Below the pieces are notes generated by a model. It saw only the letters and a program-made list of their open reading frames with translations. It searched no databases and had not been told where the DNA came from. The position numbers were made by a program, and so were the translations under genes. DNA of 64,000 bases from Ramlibacter humi. GTDB taxonomy: Bacteria; Pseudomonadota; Gammaproteobacteria; Burkholderiales; Burkholderiaceae_C. The stretch is from assembly GCF_004681975.1 (NCBI RefSeq), contig NZ_SMLK01000003.1, forward strand, positions 186,001 to 250,000, given 5' to 3'. Position 1 is the first letter of the stretch. Each line of letters starts with the position of its first letter. Below are positions 56,017-64,000 of this stretch, in pieces.

Positions 56017-56580
56017 ATGGAACCCTTCCTGATCTCCACCGCCGTCGTCGCCCTCGCCGAGATGGGCGACAAGACGCAGCTGCTCTCGCTCGTGCTCGCG
56101 GCGCGCTTCCGCCGGCCCTGGCCGATCGTCGCCGGCATCTTCGTGTCCACGCTGGTCAACCACGGGCTGGCCGGTGCGCTCGGTGCCTGGGTCACCGCCC
56201 ACGTGAGCCCCGACGTGTTGCGCTGGGTGCTCGGCGGCTCGTTCATCGCCATGGCCATCTGGATGCTGATTCCGGACAAGCTGGATGAGGAAGAAGCGCA
56301 GACCAAGCCCCGCTTCGGCGTGTTCGTGACCACGGTGGTGGCGTTCTTTCTGGCCGAGATGGGCGACAAGACGCAGGTCGCCACGGTGATGCTGGCCGCC
56401 CGCTTCGATGCCTGGGCTTCCGTCGTGACCGGCACCACGCTGGGGATGATGCTGGCCAACGCGCCGGTGGTCTGGTTCGGCGACCGGCTCACCCGCCGGG
56501 TGCCCATCCGCGCGGTGCACGTGGTGTCGGCGATGATCTTCCTGGGACTGGGCGCGCTGGCGCTGCTCGGGGCCGGTTGA
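56017..56580 (+). CDS. TMEM165/GDT1-family manganese exporter
   Basis: 187 residues, six hydrophobic segments in two homologous halves. Each half has the family motif E-x-G-D-K-T-Q (ALAEMGDKTQLLSLV near residue 15; FLAEMGDKTQVATVM near residue 113). Members (MneA/MntX type) export Mn2+. The upstream yybP-ykoY riboswitch would turn it on when manganese is high. Confidence 0.93.
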   Translation: MEPFLISTAVVALAEMGDKTQLLSLVLAARFRRPWPIVAGIFVSTLVNHGLAGALGAWVTAHVSPDVLRWVLGGSFIAMAIWMLIPDKLDEEEAQTKPRFGVFVTTVVAFFLAEMGDKTQVATVMLAARFDAWASVVTGTTLGMMLANAPVVWFGDRLTRRVPIRAVHVVSAMIFLGLGALALLGAG

Positions 56581-56616
56581 CGCGGCGAGCGGGGCCGGTT
56601 GCTATACTTCCCCGCT

Positions 56617-56670
56617 ACAGCGCCGATTTGCTTCCGCTTGCGGGCGCTTCAACAAATGCAGCTAAAGACG
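56617..56670 (+). promoter_or_regulatory. SAM-II riboswitch aptamer upstream of metX
   Basis: AGCGCC (56619-56624) pairs with GGCGCT (56643-56648). GATTT in the loop and CAAAT (56653-56657) form the pseudoknot. The invariant core AAATGCAGCTAAAG follows, matching the known metX SAM-II pattern (GCGC-GATTT ... TTGC ... GCGC ... AAATG-AGCTAAA). A TATACT -10 box lies at 56603-56608. SAM binding should shut metX off. Confidence 0.85.
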
Positions 56671-56679
56671 AAGCCAGCA

Positions 56680-56717
56680 ACCCGGCATCGTGTTTAGCGA
56701 CGCCGGGTTTTCTTTTT
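56680..56717 (+). terminator. Riboswitch expression platform: terminator before metX
   Basis: ACCCGGC (56680-56686) pairs with GCCGGGT (56702-56708), followed by TTTTCTTTTT ending 4 bases before the metX ATG. The loop TTTAGC (56693-56698) is complementary to the aptamer's GCTAAA (56661-56666), offering an antiterminator. Confidence 0.8.
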
Positions 56718-56721
56718 GGCC

Positions 56722-57852
56722 ATGACGCTGATCGCCGAACCGAAGTCCATGCACTTCGCCGAGCCGCTGCCGCTGCGAAGCGGCGCATCGGTGCGCGCGT
56801 ACGACCTCGCGTACGAGACGTACGGCACGCTCAACGCCGACCGCTCCAACGCCGTGCTGGTGTGCCACGCGCTGAACGCGTCGCACCACGTGGCGGGCGT
56901 GTACCCGGGCCAGGAAAAGTCCGAAGGCTGGTGGGACACCATGATCGGCCCCGGCAAGCCGGTGGACACCGACCGCTTCTTCGTCATCGGCGTGAACAAC
57001 CTTGGCTCGTGCTTCGGCTCCACGGGGCCTATGCACGTGAACCCGGACACGGGCCGCGTCTACGGCGCCGACTTCCCGGTCGTGACGGTGGAAGACTGGG
57101 TGAACGCGCAGGCGCGGCTGCTGGACGCACTGGGCATCCAGCGGCTGGCGGCCGTGATGGGCGGCAGCCTGGGCGGCATGCAGGCGCTGTCGTGGACGCT
57201 GCAATACCCAGATCGCGTGGGCCATGCCGCCGTGATCGCCAGCGCCCCCAACCTCACGGCCGAGAACATCGCCTTCAACGAAGTCGCGCGCCGCGCCATC
57301 GTCACCGACCCCGACTTCCACGGCGGCCACTTCTACGAGCACGGCGTGGTGCCCAAGCGCGGCCTGCGCATCGCGCGCATGGTGGGCCACATCACGTACC
57401 TTTCCGACGACGTGATGAACGAGAAGTTCGGGCGGCACCTGCGCGAAGGCCTGGACATCCGCTACACCACGCAAGACATCGAATTCCAGATCGAGAGCTA
57501 CCTGCGCTACCAGGGCGACAAGTTCAGCGAGTACTTCGACGCCAACACCTACCTGCTGATCACGCGCGCGCTGGACTATTTCGACCCAGCGCTGGCGCAC
57601 AGCGGCAACCTGGCGAAGGCGCTGGCCGCGGCCACCGCGCGCTTCCTGCTGGTGAGCTTCACCACCGACTGGCGCTTCTCGCCCGCGCGCAGCCGCGAAA
57701 TCGTGAAGGCGCTGCTGGACAACCGGCGCCGCTGCACCTACGCCGAGATCGACGCGCCGCACGGCCACGACGCCTTCCTGCTGGAAGACCCGCGCTACCT
57801 GTCGCTGGTGCGGGCGTGGTTCGACGGCATCCACACGGAGCTGGCGGCATGA
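56722..57852 (+). CDS. metX: Homoserine O-acyltransferase MetX
   Basis: 376 residues from ATG 56722; an in-frame TTG at 56716 is possible. Alpha/beta hydrolase with [12 protein letters not shown], the nucleophile [10 protein letters not shown], and [12 protein letters not shown] with the His. First step of methionine synthesis: acyl transfer to homoserine. In many proteobacteria paired with metW the donor is succinyl-CoA rather than acetyl-CoA; the donor cannot be told here. Behind a SAM-II riboswitch and overlapping metW. Confidence 0.95.
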   Translation: MTLIAEPKSMHFAEPLPLRSGASVRAYDLAYETYGTLNADRSNAVLVCHALNASHHVAGVYPGQEKSEGWWDTMIGPGKPVDTDRFFVIGVNNLGSCFGSTGPMHVNPDTGRVYGADFPVVTVEDWVNAQARLLDALGIQRLAAVMGGSLGGMQALSWTLQYPDRVGHAAVIASAPNLTAENIAFNEVARRAIVTDPDFHGGHFYEHGVVPKRGLRIARMVGHITYLSDDVMNEKFGRHLREGLDIRYTTQDIEFQIESYLRYQGDKFSEYFDANTYLLITRALDYFDPALAHSGNLAKALAAATARFLLVSFTTDWRFSPARSREIVKALLDNRRRCTYAEIDAPHGHDAFLLEDPRYLSLVRAWFDGIHTELAA

Positions 57853-58433
57853 GCGACCGTGCCACCATGGACACCATCGCCCGGCTGGTGCCGCCGGGCT
57901 CCCGCGTGCTGGACCTGGGCTGCGGCGACGGCGCCTTGCTGGACCTGCTGCAACGCGAGCGCAACTGCACCGGCTACGGCGTGGAGATCGCCGGCGACAA
58001 CGTGCTGGCCTGCACGCGGCGCGGCGTGGACGTCATCCAGCTGAACCTGGACGAAGGCCTGTCCATGTTCCGCGACGACAGCTTCGACGTGGTGCTGCAG
58101 ATCGACACGCTGCAGAACCTGCGCAACGCCGAAACCATGCTGCGCGAAACCGCGCGCGTGGGCCGCACGGGCATCGTTGCCTTCCCCAACTTCGCGCACT
58201 GGCCCAACCGGCTGTCGATCCTGCGCGGGCGCATGCCCGTCACCAAGCGGCTGCCCTACCAGTGGTACGACACGCCCAACATCCGCGTGGGCACGTTCAA
58301 GGACTTCGAGGTGCTGGCCACGCGCAACCGGCTGGCCATCGTCGACGCCTTCGGCCTGCAGGAAGGCCACCAAGTGCGCGTGCTGCCCAACCTGCGCGCC
58401 AGCACCGCCGTGTTCCGCTTCGAGCGCGGATGA
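57849..58433 (+). CDS. metW: Methionine biosynthesis protein MetW
   Basis: 194 residues, ATGA overlap with metX. SAM-methyltransferase-like fold: [33 protein letters not shown] and the MetW-specific [16 protein letters not shown] with WYDTPNIR. MetW is needed for MetX activity in several proteobacteria. Covered by the same riboswitch. Confidence 0.94.
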   Translation: MSDRATMDTIARLVPPGSRVLDLGCGDGALLDLLQRERNCTGYGVEIAGDNVLACTRRGVDVIQLNLDEGLSMFRDDSFDVVLQIDTLQNLRNAETMLRETARVGRTGIVAFPNFAHWPNRLSILRGRMPVTKRLPYQWYDTPNIRVGTFKDFEVLATRNRLAIVDAFGLQEGHQVRVLPNLRASTAVFRFERG

Positions 58434-58490
58434 GCCGGCGTCCGCGTTGACCCCGAGGTGGGCGCGCAGGGCCACGGCTATGCTCCCCGC

Positions 58491-59501
58491 ATGAACATCC
58501 TCATCACTGGCGGCGGTGGCTTCCTCGGCGCGCGCCTGGCGCGGACGCTGCTGGCCCGGGACGAACTGGCGCCTGCGGGCAAGCTGGCGCGCCGCATCCG
58601 CTCGCTCACGCTCACCGACCGCGTTCCGCCGCCCGATGACCTGGCCGCCGACCCGCGCGTGAGCGTGGTCACCGGTGACCTGAACGAGCTCATCGCCACG
58701 AAGCGGCTGCCGGCCGCCGAAACGGACGTGGTGTTCCACCTTTCCGCCGCCGTCAGCGGCGAATGCGAAGCCGATTTCGACCTCGGCATGCGCAGCAATT
58801 TCGCGGCGACGCACGCGTTGCTCGAAGCGAGCCGCGGCCTCGGCACTTCGCCGGTGTTCGTGTTCGCGAGTTCCCTGGCGGTGTTCGGCAAGCAGCCCGG
58901 CCGGCCGATGCCCACGCCCATCCAGGACGACACGCTGCCCACGCCGCAAAGCAGCTACGGCATCCAGAAGCTCATCGGCGAGCAGCTGGTCGCCGACTAC
59001 ACGCGCAAGAGTTTCGTGCGCGGGCGCAGTGTCCGGCTGATGACCGTGAGCGTGAGGCCGGGCCGTCCCAACGGCGCCGCGTCCGGCTTCCTGTCGGGGA
59101 TGATCCGCGAGCCGCTCGCCGGCGTGCGCGCGCAAGTGCCCGTGACGCCGGACACGCTGGTCGCACTCGCGTCCCCCGCCCGCACCATCGAAGGCATCGT
59201 GCGTGCGGCCGAAGCGTCGTCCGAAGACTGGGGCCAGCTCACGGGGTTGAACCTCCCGTCGTTGCGCACCACTGTCGGCGAAATGGCAGCCGCCTTGGAG
59301 AAGGTCGCCGGCGGCGACGCCACGGCATTGCTGGACTGGAAGCCCGACCCCGCGATCGAGAAGCTGGTGAGCACCTGGCCCGGCGACGTGCGCTGGGACC
59401 GCGCGCGTGGTCTCGGCCTCGGCGCCGACACCAGCTTCGAGCAGGTCGTTCGCGACTACGTGCGCGAGAACGCGGCCGCCGTGAAGCTGCCGGTGCGCTG
59501 A
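58491..59501 (+). CDS. denD: D-erythronate dehydrogenase DenD
   Basis: 336 residues. Extended SDR/epimerase fold: [49 protein letters not shown] and [12 protein letters not shown] (Tyr-x3-Lys). The [11 protein letters not shown] segment is typical of DenD, which oxidises D-erythronate to 2-oxo-tetronate. Immediately followed by otnI. A ulose-epimerase role is the alternative. Confidence 0.88.
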   Translation: MNILITGGGGFLGARLARTLLARDELAPAGKLARRIRSLTLTDRVPPPDDLAADPRVSVVTGDLNELIATKRLPAAETDVVFHLSAAVSGECEADFDLGMRSNFAATHALLEASRGLGTSPVFVFASSLAVFGKQPGRPMPTPIQDDTLPTPQSSYGIQKLIGEQLVADYTRKSFVRGRSVRLMTVSVRPGRPNGAASGFLSGMIREPLAGVRAQVPVTPDTLVALASPARTIEGIVRAAEASSEDWGQLTGLNLPSLRTTVGEMAAALEKVAGGDATALLDWKPDPAIEKLVSTWPGDVRWDRARGLGLGADTSFEQVVRDYVRENAAAVKLPVR

Positions 59502-59502
59502 C

Positions 59503-60327
59503 ATGCCGCGCTTCGCCGCCAACCTGTCGATGCTCTACCCGGAGCGGCCGTTCCTCGACCGCTTCGAGTCCGCCGCGCGCGACGGTTTCGAGGGCGTGGA
59601 GTTCCTCTTCCCCTACGAACACGCGCCCGAGGAAATCGCGGCGCGCCTTCGCGGCAACGGCCTGCAGCAGGTGCTGTTCAACGCGCCACCCGGCGACTTC
59701 GCCAACGGCGAGCGCGGCATGGCCTGCCTGCCCGGCCGTGAAGCGCAGTTCCAGGCCGGCCTGCTCCAGGCGATGCGCTACGCGCAGGCGCTGGGCTGCC
59801 CGCGGGTGCACGTCATGGCCGGCCTGGTGCCCGCGCACGCCGACCGCGCCGCGCTGCGCGCCACCTACATCGCCAACCTGCGGTGGGCCGCGAAGCAGGC
59901 CGAGCGCGAAGGCGTGAACCTGCTCGTCGAACCGATCAACGTGCGCGACATCCCCGGCTACTTCCTCAACCGGCAGGACGACGCGCACGCGGTGCTGGCC
60001 GAAGTGGGCGCCGGCAACGTCAAGGTGCAGATGGACCTGTACCACTGCCAGATCGTCGAAGGCGACGTGGCCACCAAGATCCGCCAATACCTGCCTACGG
60101 GCCGCGTGGCGCACTTCCAGATCGCGGGCGTGCCGCAGCGGCACGAGCCCGACCTGGGCGAGGTGAACTTCGACTACCTGTTCGGCGTCATCGACGAAGT
60201 GTCGGCCACCTGCGGCTGGGAAGGCTGGATCGGCTGCGAGTACCGGCCCGCACGCGGCGCAGCCGAAGGCGGCACCAGCGAAGGCTTGGGCTGGCTGCGC
60301 CGCTGGCGCACGCGCACTGGAGCCTGA
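59503..60327 (+). CDS. otnI: 2-oxo-tetronate isomerase OtnI (Hyi family)
   Basis: 274 residues. TIM-barrel of the hydroxypyruvate-isomerase type: [49 protein letters not shown] and [12 protein letters not shown] with metal-binding Glu/Asp/His residues. In the den/otn pathway it isomerises 2-oxo- to 3-oxo-tetronate. Starts one base after denD. The kinase (otnK) and decarboxylase (otnC) are not here. Confidence 0.9.
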   Translation: MPRFAANLSMLYPERPFLDRFESAARDGFEGVEFLFPYEHAPEEIAARLRGNGLQQVLFNAPPGDFANGERGMACLPGREAQFQAGLLQAMRYAQALGCPRVHVMAGLVPAHADRAALRATYIANLRWAAKQAEREGVNLLVEPINVRDIPGYFLNRQDDAHAVLAEVGAGNVKVQMDLYHCQIVEGDVATKIRQYLPTGRVAHFQIAGVPQRHEPDLGEVNFDYLFGVIDEVSATCGWEGWIGCEYRPARGAAEGGTSEGLGWLRRWRTRTGA

Positions 60328-60926
60328 CCACGCTCACGCTGCGCGAGCCGGTCCAAGCCGAGCTCATCATCAAGAAGAGCCGTTTCATCGGCTGCGTGCA
60401 GCCGATCGCAGGCCGCGCCGCGGCGGTGCAGGTGGTCGCGGGGTTGCACGCGGAACACCCGGGTGCCGCACATGTGTGCTGGGCCTTGCTGGCCGGCGGC
60501 GACTCGGCCGCCAACGACGATGGCGAACCGTCCGGCACCGCGGGCCGGCCGATGCTGGAAGTGCTGCGGCGCCAGCAGCTCGACGGCGTGCTGGCCACGG
60601 TCGTGCGCTACTTTGGCGGCGTCAAGCTGGGAGCGGGTGGGCTGGTGCGCGCATACACCGATGCGGTCGCGCAGCCCCTGCTGGGCGCGGCCAAGGTGCC
60701 GCTGCGGCGCGAAGTCGTGCTGGCAGTCGAAGCGCCCTACGCGCTGGAAGGCTTGGTGCGCCGCGAACTGGCTGCCCACGGCGCGCAGCTGCGACAGGCC
60801 ACGCACGGCGAACGCGTGGCGTTCGTGTTTTCGGCGCCGGATGAAGCGGCCGCGCTGATCCGCAGGAACCTGGACGAGTCGGGCCAAGGCCAGCTGCGCT
60901 GGCGCGCCGCGCCGTTCACACCGTGA
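60324..60926 (+). CDS. yigZ: YigZ/IMPACT-family protein, apparent CTG start
   Basis: 200 residues if read from CTG 60324, which overlaps the otnI stop (CTGA). N-terminal UPF0029 domain: [33 protein letters not shown] and [22 protein letters not shown] short C-terminal domain follows. No in-frame ATG, GTG or TTG lies close upstream; the first GTG downstream (about 60387) would delete conserved KKSRFIG. IMPACT relatives bind translation factors; bacterial function unclear. Confidence 0.85.
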   Translation: MTTLTLREPVQAELIIKKSRFIGCVQPIAGRAAAVQVVAGLHAEHPGAAHVCWALLAGGDSAANDDGEPSGTAGRPMLEVLRRQQLDGVLATVVRYFGGVKLGAGGLVRAYTDAVAQPLLGAAKVPLRREVVLAVEAPYALEGLVRRELAAHGAQLRQATHGERVAFVFSAPDEAAALIRRNLDESGQGQLRWRAAPFTP

Positions 60927-61110
60927 GGATGTTCTCCTGCCCGTCCAGCAGCTGCTCGACCTGGGCGGCGCTGGTGCCGACCTGTTGCACGGCCTCCCGC
61001 AGCTGGGACTCGTTGCAGGCGAAGCGTTTGGTCCACCAGCTCACTTCGCGAGGATTGTTCATGTCGATGAGTCCGCGGTTGGCGGGCACGGTGTCGATGG
61101 TGAAGGCCAT
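60916..61110 (-). CDS. DUF3606 domain protein
   Basis: 64 residues from ATG 61110 with GGGAGC upstream; an in-frame ATG at 61152 adds 14 residues. The pattern RGLIDMNNPREVSWWTKRFACNESQLREAV and VEQLLDG is DUF3606. Overlaps the yigZ 3' end by 11 bases on the opposite strand. Function unknown; often in stress or accessory loci. Confidence 0.83.
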   Translation of the reverse strand: MAFTIDTVPANRGLIDMNNPREVSWWTKRFACNESQLREAVQQVGTSAAQVEQLLDGQENILTV

Positions 61111-61225
61111 GGCCTGATGCTCCCGATTGCCAAATTCTTGATCGGGGTCCATTGAGCCATCGGCCGGCCCGCCGGGCTTGACCGCTGGTGGCGAATGGCG
61201 GTGTCGGCTGCCGCCTACTCTTGCG

Positions 61226-62008
61226 CTAGGACTCTCTCGCACGCCCGGGAGTCCCCGCGATCCGCTGCAGGAAAGCGGTGGCGGCGGCCGGTGCGCGTTC
61301 CTTCGCGCCATTGATGAAAAAGCAGAAGGCGTCGCGCGCTTTGTCGCCGCTGGTCCAGGCTTTCGCGCCGGCGGCCCACGCATCCAGCGCTTCCGGCGCA
61401 TAGCCGGTGGCCCGGTCGGGTTCGCTGCACATCAGGCGCAGGTACGCGAAAGGCGCCTGGTCGTCGGCGATGTGTGCGTACTTGGGCGAGTCGGTGTGCA
61501 CGGTCGCGCAGCCGTAGCGGCGCGCGAGCGCCAGGTACTCCGGCACCTCGAAGCTGCGATGCCGCACTTCCAGCACATGCCGCAGCGGCAGCGAGCCCAC
61601 CTTCGGCGGCAGCAACGCGAGGAAGGCTTCGAAGTCGGCCGCATCGAACTGCTTGGTGGGCATCATCTGCCAGAGGATGGGCCCGAGCTTGGCGCCGAGC
61701 TCCTCCACTCCGGAGCCGAGGAAGCGGTCGATTGCCTCGCGCGCCGAGCCGAGTTCGCGGCGGTTGGTGGTGGAGCGGTGCGCCTTGAGCGCGAAAACGT
61801 AGCCTTCGGGCGTCTCGTCGCGCCACTTGGCGAAGGTCGGCGCCTTGAACGTGCTGTAGAAGGTGCCGTTGACTTCCACCGCCGTCATGCGCCGGCTGGA
61901 CCAGGCCAGCTCCTGGCTGTGCGGCAGCCCTTCCGGATAGAAGTTGCCGCCGCGCCAAGGCTCGTACGTCCAGCCGCCTACGCCCGTGTAGATGCGCGCA
62001 TTGCTCAT
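61226..62008 (-). CDS. DUF72 domain protein
   Basis: 260 residues. DUF72 TIM-barrel-like signature GVGGWTYEPWRGGNFYPEGLP at the N-terminus, AVEVNGTFYST, YVFALKAHRSTTNRR, WQMMPTKQFD and FFINGAKERAP near the end. No biochemical role is established. A short gap to the DUF3606 gene on the same strand. Confidence 0.9.
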   Translation of the reverse strand: MSNARIYTGVGGWTYEPWRGGNFYPEGLPHSQELAWSSRRMTAVEVNGTFYSTFKAPTFAKWRDETPEGYVFALKAHRSTTNRRELGSAREAIDRFLGSGVEELGAKLGPILWQMMPTKQFDAADFEAFLALLPPKVGSLPLRHVLEVRHRSFEVPEYLALARRYGCATVHTDSPKYAHIADDQAPFAYLRLMCSEPDRATGYAPEALDAWAAGAKAWTSGDKARDAFCFFINGAKERAPAAATAFLQRIAGTPGRARES

Positions 62009-62085
62009 CGGTGGAATCTCCTTCGCGTTGCCGCACTTTAGCCGCGGGCGTAAAGTCCTGCCCTGCCTTCGAGGAACCGAAAGAG

Positions 62086-63558
62086 ATGAACGCTCCCCTT
62101 CACCGCGAGATGCCCGCCACCGTGCTTGACGCCGCCCAGGCGCTGGACCATTCCACCCGCCAGTGGGACGGCGACATCGTGCGGCAGATCACCGACTACA
62201 TCGCCATCCCGGCCAAGTCGCCGGGCTTCGACAAGGACTGGGCCGCGCACGGCCACCTGGAAACCGTGCTGCGCAACGCCGCCGCGTGGGTCGAGGCGCA
62301 GAAGGTCGAAGGCCTGAAGCTGGAGATCGTGCGCCTGCCGGGCCGCACGCCGGTGCTGTTCTTCGACATCCCCGCCACCAAGGCGGGCGCCACGCAGACC
62401 GTGCTGATGTACGGCCACCTGGACAAGCAGCCCGAGTTCACCGGCTGGCGCAACGGCCTGGGCCCGTGGACGCCCAAGTACGAGGACGGCAAGCTCTACG
62501 GCCGCGGTGGCGCGGACGACGGCTACGCCGTGTACGCCAGCATCGCCGCCGTACAGGCGCTGAAGGCGCAGAAGGCGGCGCACCCGCGCATCGTCGGGCT
62601 GATCGAAACCTGCGAGGAATCGGGCTCGTACGACCTGCTGCCCTACGTGGAAGCGCTGCGCCCGCGGATGGGCGATGTCGGCCTGGTGATCTGCCTGGAC
62701 TCGGGTGCCGGCAACTACGACCAGCTGTGGCTGACCACGTCGCTGCGCGGCATGGCTTCGGGCACGCTGAAGGTCCAGATTCTCACCGAAGGCGTGCACT
62801 CGGGCGATGCATCCGGCCTGGTGCCTTCCAGCTTCCGCGTCATGCGGCAGGTGCTGGACCGTCTGGAAGACAGCAAGTCCGGCCGCCTGTTGCCCGGCAG
62901 CTTCCACTGCGAAGTGCCGGCCGTGCGGCTGGACCAGGCCAAGGCCACCGCCGCCATCCTGGGTGAAGAGGTCTACAAGCGCTTCCCGTGGGCGCACGCC
63001 GATTGCGGCGGCGCCGTGCAGACGGCGCTGCCCACCACCACCGATCCGGTGCAGGCACTGATCAACCGCACCTGGACGCCGACGCTGTCGGTCACCGGCG
63101 CCGAGGGGTTTCCGGCGCTGCAGGACGCGGGCAACGTGCTGCGGCCCTACACCGCCTTCAAGCTGTCGCTGCGCCTGCCGCCCCTGATCGATGCTGCCGC
63201 CGCGGTGCAGGAACTCAAGACGCTGCTGGAAGACAACGCGCCCTACCAGGCGGTGGTCACGTTCGAGGCCGGCAGCGCCGCCAGCGGCTGGAACGCGCCG
63301 GACACGGCGCCGTGGTTCGAGCAGTCGCTGAACGCCGCGTCGATGGCCCATTTCGGTGCGCCCTGCGGCTACATCGGCCAGGGGGGCACCATCCCGCTGA
63401 TGAACCTGCTCAGTCAGGGCTTCCCGACGTCGCAGATGATGGTCTGCGGCGTGCTGGGGCCGCGCAGCAACGCGCACGGCCCGAACGAGTTCCTGCACGT
63501 GCCCTACGCCAAGCGGCTTACCGCTTCGGTGGCCGAGGTCATCGCGCGCATGCCCTGA
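62086..63558 (+). CDS. M20-family metallopeptidase
   Basis: 490 residues from ATG 62086; the longer start is not conserved. M20/CNDP-type dinuclear zinc peptidase: LMYGHLDKQPE (His, Asp), GRGGADDGYA (bridging Asp), IETCEESGS (catalytic Glu) and the terminal SNAHGPNEFLHVPYAKRL with the last His. Cleaves dipeptides or acyl amino acids in the cytoplasm. Substrate not deducible. Confidence 0.92.
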   Translation: MNAPLHREMPATVLDAAQALDHSTRQWDGDIVRQITDYIAIPAKSPGFDKDWAAHGHLETVLRNAAAWVEAQKVEGLKLEIVRLPGRTPVLFFDIPATKAGATQTVLMYGHLDKQPEFTGWRNGLGPWTPKYEDGKLYGRGGADDGYAVYASIAAVQALKAQKAAHPRIVGLIETCEESGSYDLLPYVEALRPRMGDVGLVICLDSGAGNYDQLWLTTSLRGMASGTLKVQILTEGVHSGDASGLVPSSFRVMRQVLDRLEDSKSGRLLPGSFHCEVPAVRLDQAKATAAILGEEVYKRFPWAHADCGGAVQTALPTTTDPVQALINRTWTPTLSVTGAEGFPALQDAGNVLRPYTAFKLSLRLPPLIDAAAAVQELKTLLEDNAPYQAVVTFEAGSAASGWNAPDTAPWFEQSLNAASMAHFGAPCGYIGQGGTIPLMNLLSQGFPTSQMMVCGVLGPRSNAHGPNEFLHVPYAKRLTASVAEVIARMP

Positions 63559-63623
63559 AGGGCGCCGGCCATCGCTTGGTGCCGATTGGCGCTGGCCCAG
63601 CCGTCGGCGATGATCGGGGCTCC

Positions 63624-64000
63624 ATGGCCGCGGAATCCACCTCCACGCTGTCCACCTTCACCGCCAGCGACGGCGACAACCTTGCCGTGCAGGACTGGCC
63701 GTTGCCCGAAGGGGCGGCGCTGCGCGGCTTCGTGCTCATCGTCCATGGGCTGGGTGAGCACGCGGGCCGCTACGAACATGTCGCCCGCCGGCTGAACGGC
63801 TGGGGCTTCGCGGTACGTGGGTACGACCAGTTCGGCCACGGCGAATCGGGCGGCGCGCGCGGCGCCCTGCCCACGGCCAACCGGTTGCTGGACGATCTGT
63901 CGGAGATGGTGGAAAGCACCCGCAGCCGCACGCCCGACGGCAAGCCGCTGATCCTGCTCGGGCACAGCATGGGCGGGCTGGTCGCCGCGCGTTACGCGGC
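63624..64000 (+). CDS. Alpha/beta hydrolase (monoacylglycerol lipase-like), truncated by window end
   Basis: Open from ATG 63624 to the end with no stop, at least 125 residues. Hydrolase_4 features: VLIVHGLGEHAGRYEHVARRL with the oxyanion HGLGEH, RGYDQFGHGESGG and the nucleophile LGHSMGGLVAARYA. This is the monoglyceride lipase/lysophospholipase pattern. The catalytic Asp and His are beyond the window. Confidence 0.9.
   Translation, partial: MAAESTSTLSTFTASDGDNLAVQDWPLPEGAALRGFVLIVHGLGEHAGRYEHVARRLNGWGFAVRGYDQFGHGESGGARGALPTANRLLDDLSEMVESTRSRTPDGKPLILLGHSMGGLVAARYA

Overview
The window is a high-GC chromosomal segment from a betaproteobacterium, most likely Burkholderiales and probably Comamonadaceae-like (Ramlibacter/Variovorax/Acidovorax type). 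This rests on gene content and order, not on a database search. It spans the chromosome replication region. On the minus strand lie mnmG-rsmG-lysE-parA-hydrolase-parB (about 1.9-7.5 kb) and dnaA-dnaN-gyrB (about 38-43.6 kb). On the plus strand lies rpmH-rnpA-yidD-yidC-mnmE (43.8-47.9 kb). Three perfect parS sites sit inside rsmG and mnmG. DnaA-box clusters flank dnaA on both sides.

Layout: 0-7.5 kb holds a truncated FAD-linked oxidase, a CsgG-like secreted protein and the gid/par cluster. 7.5-14 kb holds metabolic and envelope genes (Cys-cluster protein, class II aldolase, transglutaminase-like protein, AsmA, GST, MFS, old yellow enzyme). 14-22.5 kb is the most interesting block. It encodes the CreB/CreC two-component system and a convergent creD. 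Divergent from creD is a four-gene cassette: a VIT/vWA protein with a C-terminal PEP-CTERM signal, an exosortase, an EpsI-like small protein and a GT51 transglycosylase. A perfect CreB-type tag (TTCAC-N6-TTCAC) lies in the creD/VIT-vWA divergent intergenic region. 22.5-27.6 kb holds small periplasmic proteins, a PagL-like lipid A deacylase and a ybhP-clsB-ybhN phospholipid operon. The ybhN gene carries an in-frame 90-bp inverted-repeat insertion.

27.6-30.6 kb holds a DNA-repair pair (radical SAM protein plus DUF4130-UdgX) preceded by a LexA-like palindrome. 30.6-36.4 kb is accessory: small hydrophilic proteins, VOC, SRPBCC, PPC, NnrU and MFS. 36.45-38.09 kb is a clearly lower-GC patch with an HNH endonuclease of modification-dependent-restriction type and an unknown membrane protein abutting gyrB. 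After mnmE come a KefB/C-type antiporter, kdsD-kdsC-lptC (Kdo/LPS supply and transport), an SDR, a glycine-rich RRM protein and an Amt ammonium transporter.

Two riboswitches are recognisable. A yybP-ykoY (Mn2+) element precedes a TMEM165/GDT1 manganese exporter. A SAM-II aptamer precedes metX-metW and is followed by a terminator whose loop can pair with the aptamer's GCTAAA core. The right end holds denD-otnI (tetronate catabolism), a YigZ protein that appears to start at CTG, DUF3606, DUF72, an M20 peptidase and a truncated lipase. Dispersed REP-like palindromes related to TTCGGGCTGAGCCTGTCGAAG occur around the origin. No tRNA, rRNA, CRISPR array or insertion sequence was seen. The only gene-free stretch over 300 bases is 55676-56016, which holds the amt upstream region and the yybP-ykoY riboswitch.
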